A stretch of 39,627 nucleotides of DNA from DASPJQ01 sp035299065 (GTDB taxonomy: Bacteria > Bacteroidota > Bacteroidia > Flavobacteriales_D > UBA2798): positions 1 to 39,627 of the forward strand of contig DATGXI010000037.1 in the NCBI GenBank assembly GCA_035299065.1, written 5' to 3'. The position numbers and the translations under genes were made by a program. The notes under the pieces are model-generated. The model was not told where the DNA came from and ran no database searches. It saw only the letters and a list, made by a program, of their open reading frames with translations. This document shows positions 8,116 through 16,476 of this stretch, piece after piece; position 1 is the first letter of the stretch; every line of letters starts with the position of its first letter.

Positions 8116-8991
8116 TTATTCCACAATGGGTATTAATCCGCGTAAGCCCATATCAACTACTGAATCACCTGCGGTTGGTTCATACAGGCCATCGCCTCCA
8201 TCGTCTTCCCATTCAAAACTGTTGTTTGTGCTCAGTGAAATGGTAATTACAATATCGTTTGTTTCACTGCCGGTTATCACAAGCGGTGCAGCAAATTGTC
8301 CTGTGGCAAGGCATGAGCCGGCCGGAATGGGTGATGTGGCAAACAAGGGATTTACCACTGTTGTTCCCGGTGCTTCGCCCTCAAAAACGGTCCCAAATGT
8401 TTCAAAGCCCCAATAGCCCTGCAATTTATTGGCATTAACGGTTACAGTTTGCGTTTTAATGGTGTAGGTTGACAAATACGTTTTATATCCCACAAACGAT
8501 GCAAGTGTGCCGGTATACATTGATCCTGAATATTTGTACTTGATGTCGTAATTCTGGTAAGCCAGCGAAACGCGCAAATAATTATACGTGCCGGGAGCAA
8601 TGCTTGAAATGGGAACTTTTTTCCAGATCACACCTTCAGCTGCATGAATTCCATTGTTAAAATCAATGGCTGTTGAGCCGCCTGCGCTTGTTTCAGGTGC
8701 ATGATACAATATAGCGCCTGCGCCTACTGCTGTAGTTGCGCTTGGACTTAACTCAATGTAATGTGCGCTCATTGTATTGAATTTTGGACTTTGTGCCGCA
8801 TGGCCTGCTGGTACAGTGCATGGATTCCCAAACGCATCAAGCCGCACTTGCGTTGAATCAAACTTAAATTTGAAAACCAGTTCAGGCACATCAGCAGGTG
8901 TTGTTGAAGGCGGTGTTGGTTCGGGTTCATCTTTTTTACAGCCAACAATCAAAAACGCTGCAGCAAAAAAGAAATACAATAGGTTTTTCAT
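8116..8991 (-). CDS. Lipoprotein of unknown function
   Basis: A 291-residue predicted lipoprotein: signal ending in FLIVGC with the lipidated cysteine at residue 18, then KKDEPEPTPP, a proline-rich linker typical of Bacteroidota outer membrane lipoproteins. The body has beta-rich Ser/Thr/Gly/Tyr segments, two cysteines in the mature part, and an acidic FEWEDDGGDG stretch near the C-terminus that could bind calcium. No family was recognised. It starts 4 nt after the stop of the beta-propeller lipoprotein on the same strand, so the two are probably cotranscribed and may form a surface pair. Confidence 0.8.
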   Translation of the reverse strand: MKNLLYFFFAAAFLIVGCKKDEPEPTPPSTTPADVPELVFKFKFDSTQVRLDAFGNPCTVPAGHAAQSPKFNTMSAHYIELSPSATTAVGAGAILYHAPETSAGGSTAIDFNNGIHAAEGVIWKKVPISSIAPGTYNYLRVSLAYQNYDIKYKYSGSMYTGTLASFVGYKTYLSTYTIKTQTVTVNANKLQGYWGFETFGTVFEGEAPGTTVVNPLFATSPIPAGSCLATGQFAAPLVITGSETNDIVITISLSTNNSFEWEDDGGDGLYEPTAGDSVVDMGLRGLIPIVE

Positions 8992-8995
8992 TTTT

Positions 8996-10012
8996 TTATT
9001 TTATATCAAACTGGTAAAACTGTTTGTTCATTAAACGGTAAACCGGCTGGTTTGCTCCGGTAGTTTCAATCCTGTTTACATGGCGTATACACCAGCTGCT
9101 GGTTAAATTGGTAAAATAAATCTTGTTGTTGGTGGTACACCAAATGGGATTTTCATTTACGTTGTTGTTGTTCAGCAATTCGCTGGTTGTTGAAGCCCCG
9201 TAGTTGGCAGTCCATAAGGTTACCGCAGTATTGGGTTCGGTTGATGTGGTTTGTGCGTAAACAATGTTGATGTTGTCAGGCGAAAACGCAGGTGCATATT
9301 CCAGTTGGTTGTTGTCAGTCAAACGTTGTTCAGTTGACAGTTGGTACGAACCGTTTACCGTTGCATAAAACAATTCGGTGTCAAACAGGCTGCCCGCTGT
9401 GGTTACCCCAACTTCCCAGGCCTGGTAAGTAAGTTTTGTCATATCGCCATTGGCAAATGCGGGATATTTAAAACTGCCCAACCGTGTATTCATTTTTGTT
9501 GCAGCAATTCCATTGGTATCGGTCAAATAAATATTCCAGTGTAAATTTCCATCGGTTTCCATTTTCTCGCCAGCAAAAACAATGTGCAAACCATCAGGTG
9601 CCCATTTTCCCATGCCCATGGATGCTAATCCCTGTGAACTGGCTTTGGTAATCATGTGGCCGTTGCTTCCGTCAAGATTAAACAGCCACAATTCAGCGCT
9701 GGCATAATCTTCAACTTTTAACGTGTTGGTTGCGGTAGAGCGAAAACAAATAAACTTTGATTTGTCGGGTGAAATGGAAGGTCCCCAGAAATCATAACCG
9801 GCCTGTGAAACCAAAACCGTATCCTGTGCATTTCGTATGCGAACAATTACTGCGTTGGTGCTGGTTGATGTTTGTGTTATAAGCGTGGTAAGCGTATCGG
9901 GAATAATGGTTGTATAACCGGCACAGGTTGCACCTTCGTCAAGCGGGGCAGGTTTGTCCTTTTTGCATCCGAACATAAAAAGTGTAAGTACCAGGAATAA
10001 AATAAACTTCAT
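8996..10012 (-). CDS. TolB-like beta-propeller lipoprotein
   Basis: A 338-residue lipoprotein: MKFILFLVLTLFMFGC with the lipidated cysteine at residue 16, then KKDKPAP. The body has repeated PD40/WD40-like blades: ISPDKSKFICF, WAPDGLHIVFAG, FANGDMTKLTYQA and FSPDNINIVYAQ, typical of TolB-type periplasmic propellers. I chose the ATG at 10012 because it opens directly on a normal lipoprotein signal; an in-frame ATG at 10033 would add seven polar residues. First gene of a two-gene minus-strand unit, divergent from tadA. The ligand is unknown. Confidence 0.8.
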   Translation of the reverse strand: MKFILFLVLTLFMFGCKKDKPAPLDEGATCAGYTTIIPDTLTTLITQTSTSTNAVIVRIRNAQDTVLVSQAGYDFWGPSISPDKSKFICFRSTATNTLKVEDYASAELWLFNLDGSNGHMITKASSQGLASMGMGKWAPDGLHIVFAGEKMETDGNLHWNIYLTDTNGIAATKMNTRLGSFKYPAFANGDMTKLTYQAWEVGVTTAGSLFDTELFYATVNGSYQLSTEQRLTDNNQLEYAPAFSPDNINIVYAQTTSTEPNTAVTLWTANYGASTTSELLNNNNVNENPIWCTTNNKIYFTNLTSSWCIRHVNRIETTGANQPVYRLMNKQFYQFDIK

Positions 10013-10138
10013 TTGTTTACGTGTGTTTTTCATTGCAACTGCAATAACCATTCATTATTTTGCATGAAGGTTATTTCATAAGGCGAAATTAGCTAATATT
10101 ACCCAATGATTGGTCACAAAACGACCAGCTTTTTGCCA

Positions 10139-10582
10139 ATGGAAGTGTATAATGACGAATATTTCATGAAACAGGCCCTTAACGAGGCAATAAAAGCCCT
10201 TGAAAAGGACGAAGTGCCTGTGGGAGCGGTAATTGTTGCCGGCAACAAGGTCATTGCCCGTGGTCATAATTTAACCGAAATGCTGAATGATGTGACCGCC
10301 CATGCTGAGATGCAGGCCATAACGGCTGCTGCTAACCATTTGGGCGCAAAATATTTGATTGATTGTACCTTATACGTGACCCTTGAACCCTGTGTGATGT
10401 GTGCGGGTGCTTTGTTCTGGTCACAGATCTCAAAAATTGTTTACGGGGCAACCGATGAAAAACGGGGCGCACATTTAACCGGTAAAAATTTATACCACCC
10501 AAAAACAGTTGTGGAAGGAGGCATTTTGGCGGAGGAATCGGCAACCCTGCTTAAAAATTTTTTCAAAAGCAAACGCGTTTAG
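10139..10582 (+). CDS. tadA: tRNA-specific adenosine deaminase TadA
   Basis: Zinc enzyme that converts adenosine-34 to inosine in the wobble position of tRNA-Arg(ACG). From the ATG at 10139 it has 147 residues, a typical length. Motifs: VPVGAVIV, then THAE-type VTAHAEMQAI with the zinc-binding His and proton-shuttling Glu, and LEPCVMCAGAL with the two zinc cysteines. An in-frame ATG 33 nt earlier (10106) is possible but would add 11 residues not usual in the family. The 3' end overlaps the converging gene by 4 nt. Confidence 0.95.
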   Translation: MEVYNDEYFMKQALNEAIKALEKDEVPVGAVIVAGNKVIARGHNLTEMLNDVTAHAEMQAITAAANHLGAKYLIDCTLYVTLEPCVMCAGALFWSQISKIVYGATDEKRGAHLTGKNLYHPKTVVEGGILAEESATLLKNFFKSKRV

Positions 10583-10860
10583 TCATAACACCAGCCACCA
10601 CCGCTTCGTTCAACTTTTCCTGAAGGATTTAAGGTTACCACTGCGTTGTACCAGGCATAGTCTTCATAGGTTTGATCACCCCGTTTCATTTGTTGCAATA
10701 ATTTTCCATCGCTGGTGTATTCAAAGCGTATTTGAAAAAGTTTGTTTTCAACCGTGTCATGCCTTATAAACAATGGTTTTCCCAGTAATTTAAACACAGC
10801 TAAAGAATCCATACCGGGTTTTATTTCCTGAAATTTCTCCAGCGAAAAATCGTTTGCCAT
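10579..10860 (-). CDS. BamE/SmpA-like domain protein, apparently 5'-truncated
   Basis: The 93-residue reading frame from the ATG at 10860 holds FQEIKPGMDSLAVFKLLGKPLF, which resembles the start of the BamE/OmlA fold (a helix pair beginning KPGM and a G-P turn), followed by strands ending in VTLNPSGKV. It has no export signal as it stands. Upstream, the same frame stays open for 37 codons and encodes a transmembrane-like segment, but a TAG sits at codon 3 after an ATG at 10980. The natural gene was probably about 133 residues and membrane anchored. The remaining 93 residues might still be made as a soluble protein. The 3' end overlaps tadA by 4 nt, tail to tail. Confidence 0.6.
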   Translation of the reverse strand: MANDFSLEKFQEIKPGMDSLAVFKLLGKPLFIRHDTVENKLFQIRFEYTSDGKLLQQMKRGDQTYEDYAWYNAVVTLNPSGKVERSGGGWCYD

Positions 10861-10980
10861 GACGGTGTCGCAATACGGGTCGGGAGCATAAACCTGTTCG
10901 GGCCCGAAATGGATGAACCAAATAAAAAAACCTGCTATGAACAGGAAAAAAGCAGTGGTGCTAAAGAAAAACTATTTCAT
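10861..10980 (-). pseudogene. In-frame N-terminal remnant with TAG at codon 3
   Basis: Reading the minus strand from ATG at 10980 gives Met, Lys, then TAG (complement of 10972-10974), then 37 open codons in frame with the gene at 10579-10860. These encode a hydrophobic stretch (FFLFIAGFFIWFIHF) followed by GPEQVYAPDPYCDTV, which reads like a membrane anchor and linker. No ATG, GTG or TTG lies between the TAG and 10860. A single-base change in one codon explains the break. A sequencing or assembly error is equally possible. Confidence 0.55.
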
Positions 10981-11127
10981 CACAAACATGAACGCCAACC
11001 CAATGCCAATATTTTAGCCTGAATCGTTGTTTTCAGGTTATCAACAACTTAATTCAGGTAACTTAACAATATTTGTAGTGATAACATACCCGCTTTTTTG
11101 TAATTTTACAGCATTAATTCAGTTACC

Positions 11128-11160
11128 AGTTTTTAAATCTTGAATCTTAAATTTTAAATC
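11128..11160. repeat. AT-rich AAATCTTGAATCTTAAATTT array
   Basis: About 33 bp of TTAAATC, TTGAATC and TTAAATT units directly upstream of the bacilliredoxin start. An inverted relative lies at 13285-13320. The rest of the 188-bp gap from 10981 holds no gene that I can see. Confidence 0.6.
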
Positions 11161-11168
11161 ATATCGTT

Positions 11169-11582
11169 ATGTATCCAGCCGAAATAGTTATTCCCATGAA
11201 ACAAGACCTGACCAGTGCAGGCATTACCGAATTAACAACACCCGAAGAGGTTGATAAAGCTTTAGGCAATTCAACCGGAACAGCCTTGGTTGTGGTGAAC
11301 TCAGTGTGTGGTTGCGCAGCAGGTGCGTGCAGGCCGGGTGTAAAAATGGCATTGAAAGCCGACAAAAAACCCGATCATTTGTATACCGTGTTTGCAGGTT
11401 TTGATACCGAAGCTGTAGCACAGGCACGTAAATATTTTTTGCCTTATCCGCCTTCATCGCCTTGCATTGCTTTGTTTAAAGACGGTAAACTGGCCCATTT
11501 TATAGAGCGCCACCACATTGAAGGCCGTAGTGCCGAAATGATTGCTGAACATTTGAAAGAAGTGTTCAACGAGTATTGCTAG
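11169..11582 (+). CDS. BrxA/BrxB-family bacilliredoxin
   Basis: A small cytosolic thiol-disulfide protein of 137 residues, the usual family length. The thioredoxin-like fold carries the CGC signature in VVNSVCGCAAGACRPG (C47-G48-C49, with a further Cys at 54). In Firmicutes such proteins remove bacillithiol from S-bacillithiolated proteins. Bacteroidota also have these DUF1094 proteins, but the thiol partner here is inferred. Further family features are YPPSSPCIALF and the C-terminal helix ending in NEYC. The start MYPAEIV is conserved in the family. Confidence 0.9.
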   Translation: MYPAEIVIPMKQDLTSAGITELTTPEEVDKALGNSTGTALVVVNSVCGCAAGACRPGVKMALKADKKPDHLYTVFAGFDTEAVAQARKYFLPYPPSSPCIALFKDGKLAHFIERHHIEGRSAEMIAEHLKEVFNEYC

Positions 11583-11611
11583 TATTTTTCTCTCCACATA
11601 AAAACCAAACC

Positions 11612-12664
11612 ATGCGCAAAATTTATTTATTGCTTGCTTCTTATTTTGTTTCATCGGCAGCACTTGCACAGGTGTTTGACGGGCCCGAGAGTTGTGAAAA
11701 AGATTATGCGGATGGAGGCGTTTTTGTTTCGAATGCCAGTGCAGGTAACATTGTAAAATTAATGCCCAACGGAACCTTGCAGTCATTTGCCAGTGGATTT
11801 ACCGCAGGCCCGCACGGGTTGGAATTAATTGGCGATACCCTGTATGCCTGCGATGGTGCAAGTATCGTATTGGTTAACCGTTCAACGGGCGCCATCATCA
11901 ATACTGTAAACCTTGGTGCTACGTTTTTAAATGGAATTACGCATGCAGGAAAAAATCTTTTCATTACCGATTTCAGTGCGAAAAAGATTTATCGCATGAA
12001 CACCGTTAACAATAGTTTTAATGTGTTTTGTTCAACACTTACCAAAACACCCAACGGCATTGTTTACGATTATCATAACAACAGGCTTGTGTATTGTTGC
12101 TGGGGTTCATCGGCCCCGGTTTACGAAGTTATTTTAGCCGATTCAACCATAAATTTACTGGGAACAACTGCAACTGGAAATTGCGATGGAATTGCCATGA
12201 ACTGCCAGGGCGATTTTTTTATTTCATCGTGGTCGCCAAACGCCATAAAAAAATACAATTCAAGCATTACCACAATGACGCCTGTAACGCTGAGCGGACT
12301 TGGTTCCCCGGCCGATATTTATTTTGATTTGGTGAACGATACCTTATACATTCCGAATTCAGGAAACAATACGGTAACAAAAACCAACCAACCCTCGTGT
12401 GTGACAAGTGTTGCTGAATGTTATTGCATGCCGGGTGAAGAAGGACTTTATCCAAATCCTTTTTATTCAGCGCTTCAATTCAATAACCAGGAAAATTTCA
12501 GTTCGTTAAGGTTAAACGACATGTCGGGTAAACAGGTGTATACAGTAAAACTTGAGGCAGGCAATAATTTTATTCCCGTGGGTGATATTCCTGTGGGGGT
12601 TTATGTTTGTCAATTGGTATCACCTTTTGAAATACGAACAGTTAAAGTGTGTAAGGAAAAATGA
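11612..12664 (+). CDS. Secreted SMP-30/NHL-like beta-propeller with T9SS sorting domain
   Basis: A 350-residue secreted protein. From ATG at 11612 the signal peptide MRKIYLLLASYFVSSAALA|Q is standard; the longer in-frame start at 11576 would overlap the previous gene. The body shows propeller blades (SAGNIVKLMPNG, GPHGLELIGDTLYACDG, TKTPNGIVYD, NCDGIAMN, SPADIYFD) as in SMP-30/gluconolactonase or NHL repeats. The last 75 residues form a type A T9SS domain: GLYPNPF, then LRLNDMSGKQV, then IPVGVYVCQL. It should cross the outer membrane by the Por system. The next gene overlaps by ATGA. Confidence 0.85.
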   Translation: MRKIYLLLASYFVSSAALAQVFDGPESCEKDYADGGVFVSNASAGNIVKLMPNGTLQSFASGFTAGPHGLELIGDTLYACDGASIVLVNRSTGAIINTVNLGATFLNGITHAGKNLFITDFSAKKIYRMNTVNNSFNVFCSTLTKTPNGIVYDYHNNRLVYCCWGSSAPVYEVILADSTINLLGTTATGNCDGIAMNCQGDFFISSWSPNAIKKYNSSITTMTPVTLSGLGSPADIYFDLVNDTLYIPNSGNNTVTKTNQPSCVTSVAECYCMPGEEGLYPNPFYSALQFNNQENFSSLRLNDMSGKQVYTVKLEAGNNFIPVGDIPVGVYVCQLVSPFEIRTVKVCKEK

Positions 12665-13284
12665 TGAGAAAATTTTTTGCAATTGCCCTGGTTTTAGGAA
12701 TTGTTTCGTGCGGACCTTCAAAAACAGAAGAGGAAACAAATCCGGCAGAAGAAAGTTTTAAGCCGGAAACCATTCTTATTGACGATTCAAATCTCCCGTT
12801 TGGCAATGACAGTATACCGCTTGTACTTGAACAGGTAAAGTTGTGTAAAATGATGGACAGTGTAACGCAGGATACAACTGTGCCTCCGTGCGATTATCGC
12901 CTTATGCGTTATTTTGCCAATCACCGTGAGCCCGTGCGTGATGGGTTCCTGGTTGAAATAAAACCCAATGTTTGGTCAAAATGGTTCCTGGTAGTTGCCA
13001 TTGCACGCAATAAAGATGGTGAATATTATAAGTCCAATGCGTTTCACGGCCAGTTAATGGAATTGCGCACCACCAAGTCGGGGCCCTATGACATGATCAT
13101 TCGTTATGTTGATGCCGAGGTTGGCACTACTGGAAAAGCCGGCACAGTGGCCATATTGCACAAGTGGAATAAAACAAAATACGACCCGGTAGAAGTCATG
13201 GAGATCAATGATTATTATGTAAAACCTGAATACAAGGACTCATTGAATGAAGTGTACCTTAAAGAATTTGTTTGGGGATACTAG
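12661..13284 (+). CDS. Lipoprotein of unknown function
   Basis: A 207-residue predicted lipoprotein: MMRKFFAIALVLGIVSC with the lipidated cysteine at residue 17, then a Glu-rich linker. The body includes REPVRDGFLVEI and ends in LKEFVWGY. No family was recognised. The ATG overlaps the stop of the upstream T9SS protein (ATGA), which points to translational coupling and possibly a joint role at the cell surface. A second ATG three bases later is equally usable. Confidence 0.8.
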   Translation: MMRKFFAIALVLGIVSCGPSKTEEETNPAEESFKPETILIDDSNLPFGNDSIPLVLEQVKLCKMMDSVTQDTTVPPCDYRLMRYFANHREPVRDGFLVEIKPNVWSKWFLVVAIARNKDGEYYKSNAFHGQLMELRTTKSGPYDMIIRYVDAEVGTTGKAGTVAILHKWNKTKYDPVEVMEINDYYVKPEYKDSLNEVYLKEFVWGY

Positions 13285-13320
13285 CAAATTTAAGATTCAA
13301 AATTTAAAATTTGAGATTTG
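13285..13320. repeat. AT-rich ATTTAAGATTCAAAATTT array overlapping a gene start
   Basis: About 36 bp of AAATTTAAGATTCAAAATTT-like units, close to the reverse complement of the array at 11128-11160. It begins just after the stop of the lipoprotein gene and runs into the first codons of the next membrane protein gene. Confidence 0.65.
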
Positions 13321-13883
13321 ATACCCGCATAACAGTTGGCCTTGCATTGGTTTATTTCCTGAATGGATTGTTTAATTTAACCGGGCAGGGTGGGCGTTTT
13401 GCACCAATGGTTGTTTTCGATTCGTCATTTTTAGCGTTACTGAGTTTTGTTTTCCTGGTGTTACCACCTTTTAAACCCTTGAATGTATTGTTTGTTGCTT
13501 TTGGCGGATATTTTGGTTTGCAGCAAATTTTTATTTTGGGAAAAATCACGAACATTGATCTGGAAATCGCGTTGAATATTTTTTTCCTCGTCCTGTGTTC
13601 AGCTTTTTTTGTAATGGCATTTGTCCAGAACCGGCATAGCTACATACTTTTTTCAATTCCCCTTTTTAGTTTCATAGTTGCCATCTTGCTGGGATATTTT
13701 GAAGTGAGCTTTTATTATAAACTGGGGGTTTCACTACTTGGCGCACTAACCCAGGTACTCATATTGGCCCGCCCTGAAATTGTTGAGAAACTAAGTGTTG
13801 GCGTTAAACGTTTCTATCTTTTAATGAGCATTATGGTGTTTTTTGACCTCCTGTCAGCAATATTTTTGCAACAAAACATGTAG
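13311..13883 (+). CDS. Polytopic membrane protein of unknown function
   Basis: A 190-residue protein with about six hydrophobic segments (near residues 8-22, 37-52, 56-74, 84-106, 110-129, 135-150 and 168-185) and few charged loops. No family was recognised. No ATG occurs until codon 33, so the start must be TTG at 13311 or TTG a little later (near 13346). The TTG at 13311 lies inside an AT-rich intergenic repeat, so the original N-terminus may have been replaced. Codon use looks normal, and the frame is open throughout. Confidence 0.6.
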   Translation: MRFDTRITVGLALVYFLNGLFNLTGQGGRFAPMVVFDSSFLALLSFVFLVLPPFKPLNVLFVAFGGYFGLQQIFILGKITNIDLEIALNIFFLVLCSAFFVMAFVQNRHSYILFSIPLFSFIVAILLGYFEVSFYYKLGVSLLGALTQVLILARPEIVEKLSVGVKRFYLLMSIMVFFDLLSAIFLQQNM

Positions 13884-13939
13884 TAATTTCGGCAAAAACG
13901 CATTGTATTGTAAAAAATGCCTAACTTCATTGGTAAGTT

Positions 13940-14857
13940 ATGCCAAAAACCATTATTCATATTCCCGATTTTTCTTTGTCGCCACGCATTGACCAGGTAG
14001 GTGTGGAAGAGCGCGTTGCAAAATTTACCTCGCGTAGCATTAAAAATGAATCAAAAGTTCAAGGTCTTAAAATGGCGTTGAACATGATTGATTTAACAAC
14101 GCTTGAAGGCGTGGATACCACCCACAAAGTGCAGCAATTGTGTTACAAGGCCCAGCACCTGCACGATGTATTGCCAGGCTTGCCAACGGTTGCAGCCGTA
14201 TGCGTTTTCCCATCAATGGTAAAAACGGCAAAAGCCGCCTTAACCGGCACCACCATTAAAGTGGCTTCGGTAAGTACTGCTTTTCCTGCCGGGCAGGCAC
14301 CAACCAAAGTAAAAGTAGACGACACAAAATTTGCGCTTGACAATGGGGCCGATGAAATTGATATGGTGATATCACGCGGCAGGTTTCTTGAAGGCGATTA
14401 TAATTTTGTATTTGACGAGATCGTAAAAATAAAAGAGCTGTGCGGAAAGCGCGCCAGGCTTAAAGTGATATTGGAAACAGGGGAGTTGGGCGGATTGGAC
14501 AAAGTGCGCAGGGCAAGTGACATTGCCATGTACGCAGGAGCCGATTTTATTAAAACATCAACAGGAAAAATTTCAGTGGCAGCAACCATGCCGGTAACAC
14601 TGGTAATGCTTGAAGCCATTCGCGATTTTTATTTTAAAACCGGTATGATGGTAGGTATGAAACCTGCCGGTGGAATTTCAACAGCAAAACAGGCTTTGCA
14701 CAACCTGGTTATGGTAAAAGAAACACTGGGTGAAGAATGGTTGAGCAATGAGTGGTTCAGGTTTGGTGCAAGCAGGTTGGCAAATGATATTTTAATGCAG
14801 CTGGTAAAACAGGCAAATGGCGTATACCAGAGTGGCGATTATTTTTCGAAGGATTAA
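13940..14857 (+). CDS. deoC: Deoxyribose-phosphate aldolase
   Basis: Splits 2-deoxyribose-5-phosphate into glyceraldehyde-3-phosphate and acetaldehyde in deoxynucleoside breakdown. The 305 residues match the long DeoC type, with an N-terminal extension compared with the roughly 250-residue enterobacterial form. Catalytic features: D141 in NGADEIDMV, Schiff-base lysine K205 in DFIKTSTGK, and K241 in GMKPAGGI; KVILETGEL at 175-183 is a family strand. Two aldehyde dehydrogenase genes lie downstream, which would oxidise the acetaldehyde to acetate or act on similar aldehydes. All catalytic residues are present. Confidence 0.96.
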   Translation: MPKTIIHIPDFSLSPRIDQVGVEERVAKFTSRSIKNESKVQGLKMALNMIDLTTLEGVDTTHKVQQLCYKAQHLHDVLPGLPTVAAVCVFPSMVKTAKAALTGTTIKVASVSTAFPAGQAPTKVKVDDTKFALDNGADEIDMVISRGRFLEGDYNFVFDEIVKIKELCGKRARLKVILETGELGGLDKVRRASDIAMYAGADFIKTSTGKISVAATMPVTLVMLEAIRDFYFKTGMMVGMKPAGGISTAKQALHNLVMVKETLGEEWLSNEWFRFGASRLANDILMQLVKQANGVYQSGDYFSKD

Positions 14858-14867
14858 TTAATAAAAG

Positions 14868-14996
14868 AAATAGGCCACGGCTTTCACAATTACACGAATG
14901 TTTCGTGTTAAACTATGATCCGCGGTGAGTAAGAAAAGGCTTATAAAATTGCGCTTATTTTTCCTGGTCGGTGAAATCAGTGTAATCAGTGGCCAA
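14868..14996. repeat. GTGTAATCAGTGGCC inverted intergenic repeat
   Basis: The gap after deoC has an imperfect inverted pair: a left arm with GGCCACGG then ATTACACGAA (about 14876-14903), and a right arm with GTGTAATCAGTGGCC (14981-14995). The middle has TTTCGTGTTA and GATCCGCGGTGAG. The right arm overlaps the GTG taken as the start of the next gene. Similar cacgaattacacga-type repeats are familiar to me from other Bacteroidota intergenic regions. Confidence 0.55.
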
Positions 14997-16476
14997 AATA
15001 AAAAAAGTACTATCTGTGGCAACAAAAACAAAAACAAAACCTGTGACCTGGGAATATTCCCCGGCACCTGAAAGCACATCCATTGCACAAATAAAACCAC
15101 AATATGATTTGTTCATTGGTGGCAAATTTGTAAAACCATCATCGGGAAATTATTTTGATACAATAAGCCCGTCAACCGAAAAAAAATTGTCGTCAATTGC
15201 CGATGCCAATGCAGCCGATGTAGACATGGCTGTAAAAGCAGCACGCAACGCCTATGATAAGTACTGGAAGAACATGAGCGGGGCTGATCGTGCAAAATAT
15301 TTGTTTCGCATAGCAAGGCTTATACAGGAAAAGGCAAGGGAGCTGGCGGTAATAGAATCAATGGACGGTGGTAAACCCATTAAGGAAAGCCGTGATGTGG
15401 ATGTGCCTTTAGCAGCCAACCATTTTTTTTATTACGCAGGTTGGGCCGATAAACTTGAGTACGCTTTTCCCAACAGGAAAGTGCAATCACTGGGTGTTGC
15501 AGGGCAAATTATTCCCTGGAACTTTCCGTTATTGATGGCCGCATGGAAAATAGCGCCTGCGTTAGCCTGTGGAAACACTGTTGTGTTGAAACCGGCAGAA
15601 ACAACTTCGTTGACCGCTCTGAAGCTTGCAGAAATTATACAGGAAGCTGGTTTACCTGAAGGAGTAGTAAACATAGTAACCGGTGCAGGTACTACGGGTG
15701 CCGCCCTTGTCAATCACGCTGACGTAAATAAAATTGCATTTACAGGTTCAACCGATGTTGGAAAATTAATTCAGCGTTCGGTTGCAGGATCAGGCAAAAA
15801 AATTACGCTCGAATTGGGTGGAAAAGCGGCCAATATTATTTTTGAAGATGCAACAATTGACCAGGCTGTTGAAGGAATTATAAACGGAATTTATTTTAAC
15901 CAGGGTCATGTTTGCTGTGCAGGCTCGCGTTTGTTTGTACAGGAAAGTGTGTACGATGAAGTGATACGTAAACTCAAGCACCGCATGAAATCGCTGCGCG
16001 TAGGTGACCCGCTGGATAAAAATACCGATGTGGGTGCAATCAATTCTAAAGCGCAATTAACTACCATTAAATCGTACATTAATTCGGGCATAAAGGAAAA
16101 AGCTGAAATGTTTCAGCCTGCCTGTGAGTTGCCTTCAAAAGGATTTTGGTGTGCGCCAACCTTGTTTTTAAATGTTTCGCAATCGCATAAAATTGCCCAG
16201 GAGGAAATTTTTGGGCCGGTGTTGGCGGTGCAAACATTCAGAACCGAAGCCGAGGTACTTGAAAAAGCAAATAACATTCCGTATGGCTTGTCAGCGGGTG
16301 TGTGGACCGACAAGGGATCAAAGATTTTTAACATGACAAGTAAATTAAGGGCTGGTGTGATTTGGGCAAATACGTATAATAAGTTTGATCCTACTTCGCC
16401 TTTTGGTGGATATAAGGAAAGTGGCTATGGCCGTGAAGGCGGGTTGCATGGGTTGGGGGCTTACCTTAAGATTTAA
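14989..16476 (+). CDS. Aldehyde dehydrogenase (NAD(P)-dependent), catalytic
   Basis: A 495-residue member of the ALDH superfamily, oxidising an aldehyde to its acid in the cytosol. Motifs: PWNFPLLM with N178, VVLKPAE with K201, FTGSTDVGK at 251-259, LELGGK with general base E275, and FNQGHVCCAGSR, where C309 aligns with the catalytic thiol. The C-terminal PFGGYKESGYGRE is intact. Downstream of deoC, acetaldehyde is the likely substrate. The start is uncertain: GTG at 14989 lies inside an intergenic repeat, and another in-frame GTG is at 15016. The first 35 residues are a Lys/Thr-rich extension. The TAA stop is part of the left inverted repeat of the GxxExxY element. Confidence 0.93.
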   Translation: MAKIKKVLSVATKTKTKPVTWEYSPAPESTSIAQIKPQYDLFIGGKFVKPSSGNYFDTISPSTEKKLSSIADANAADVDMAVKAARNAYDKYWKNMSGADRAKYLFRIARLIQEKARELAVIESMDGGKPIKESRDVDVPLAANHFFYYAGWADKLEYAFPNRKVQSLGVAGQIIPWNFPLLMAAWKIAPALACGNTVVLKPAETTSLTALKLAEIIQEAGLPEGVVNIVTGAGTTGAALVNHADVNKIAFTGSTDVGKLIQRSVAGSGKKITLELGGKAANIIFEDATIDQAVEGIINGIYFNQGHVCCAGSRLFVQESVYDEVIRKLKHRMKSLRVGDPLDKNTDVGAINSKAQLTTIKSYINSGIKEKAEMFQPACELPSKGFWCAPTLFLNVSQSHKIAQEEIFGPVLAVQTFRTEAEVLEKANNIPYGLSAGVWTDKGSKIFNMTSKLRAGVIWANTYNKFDPTSPFGGYKESGYGREGGLHGLGAYLKI

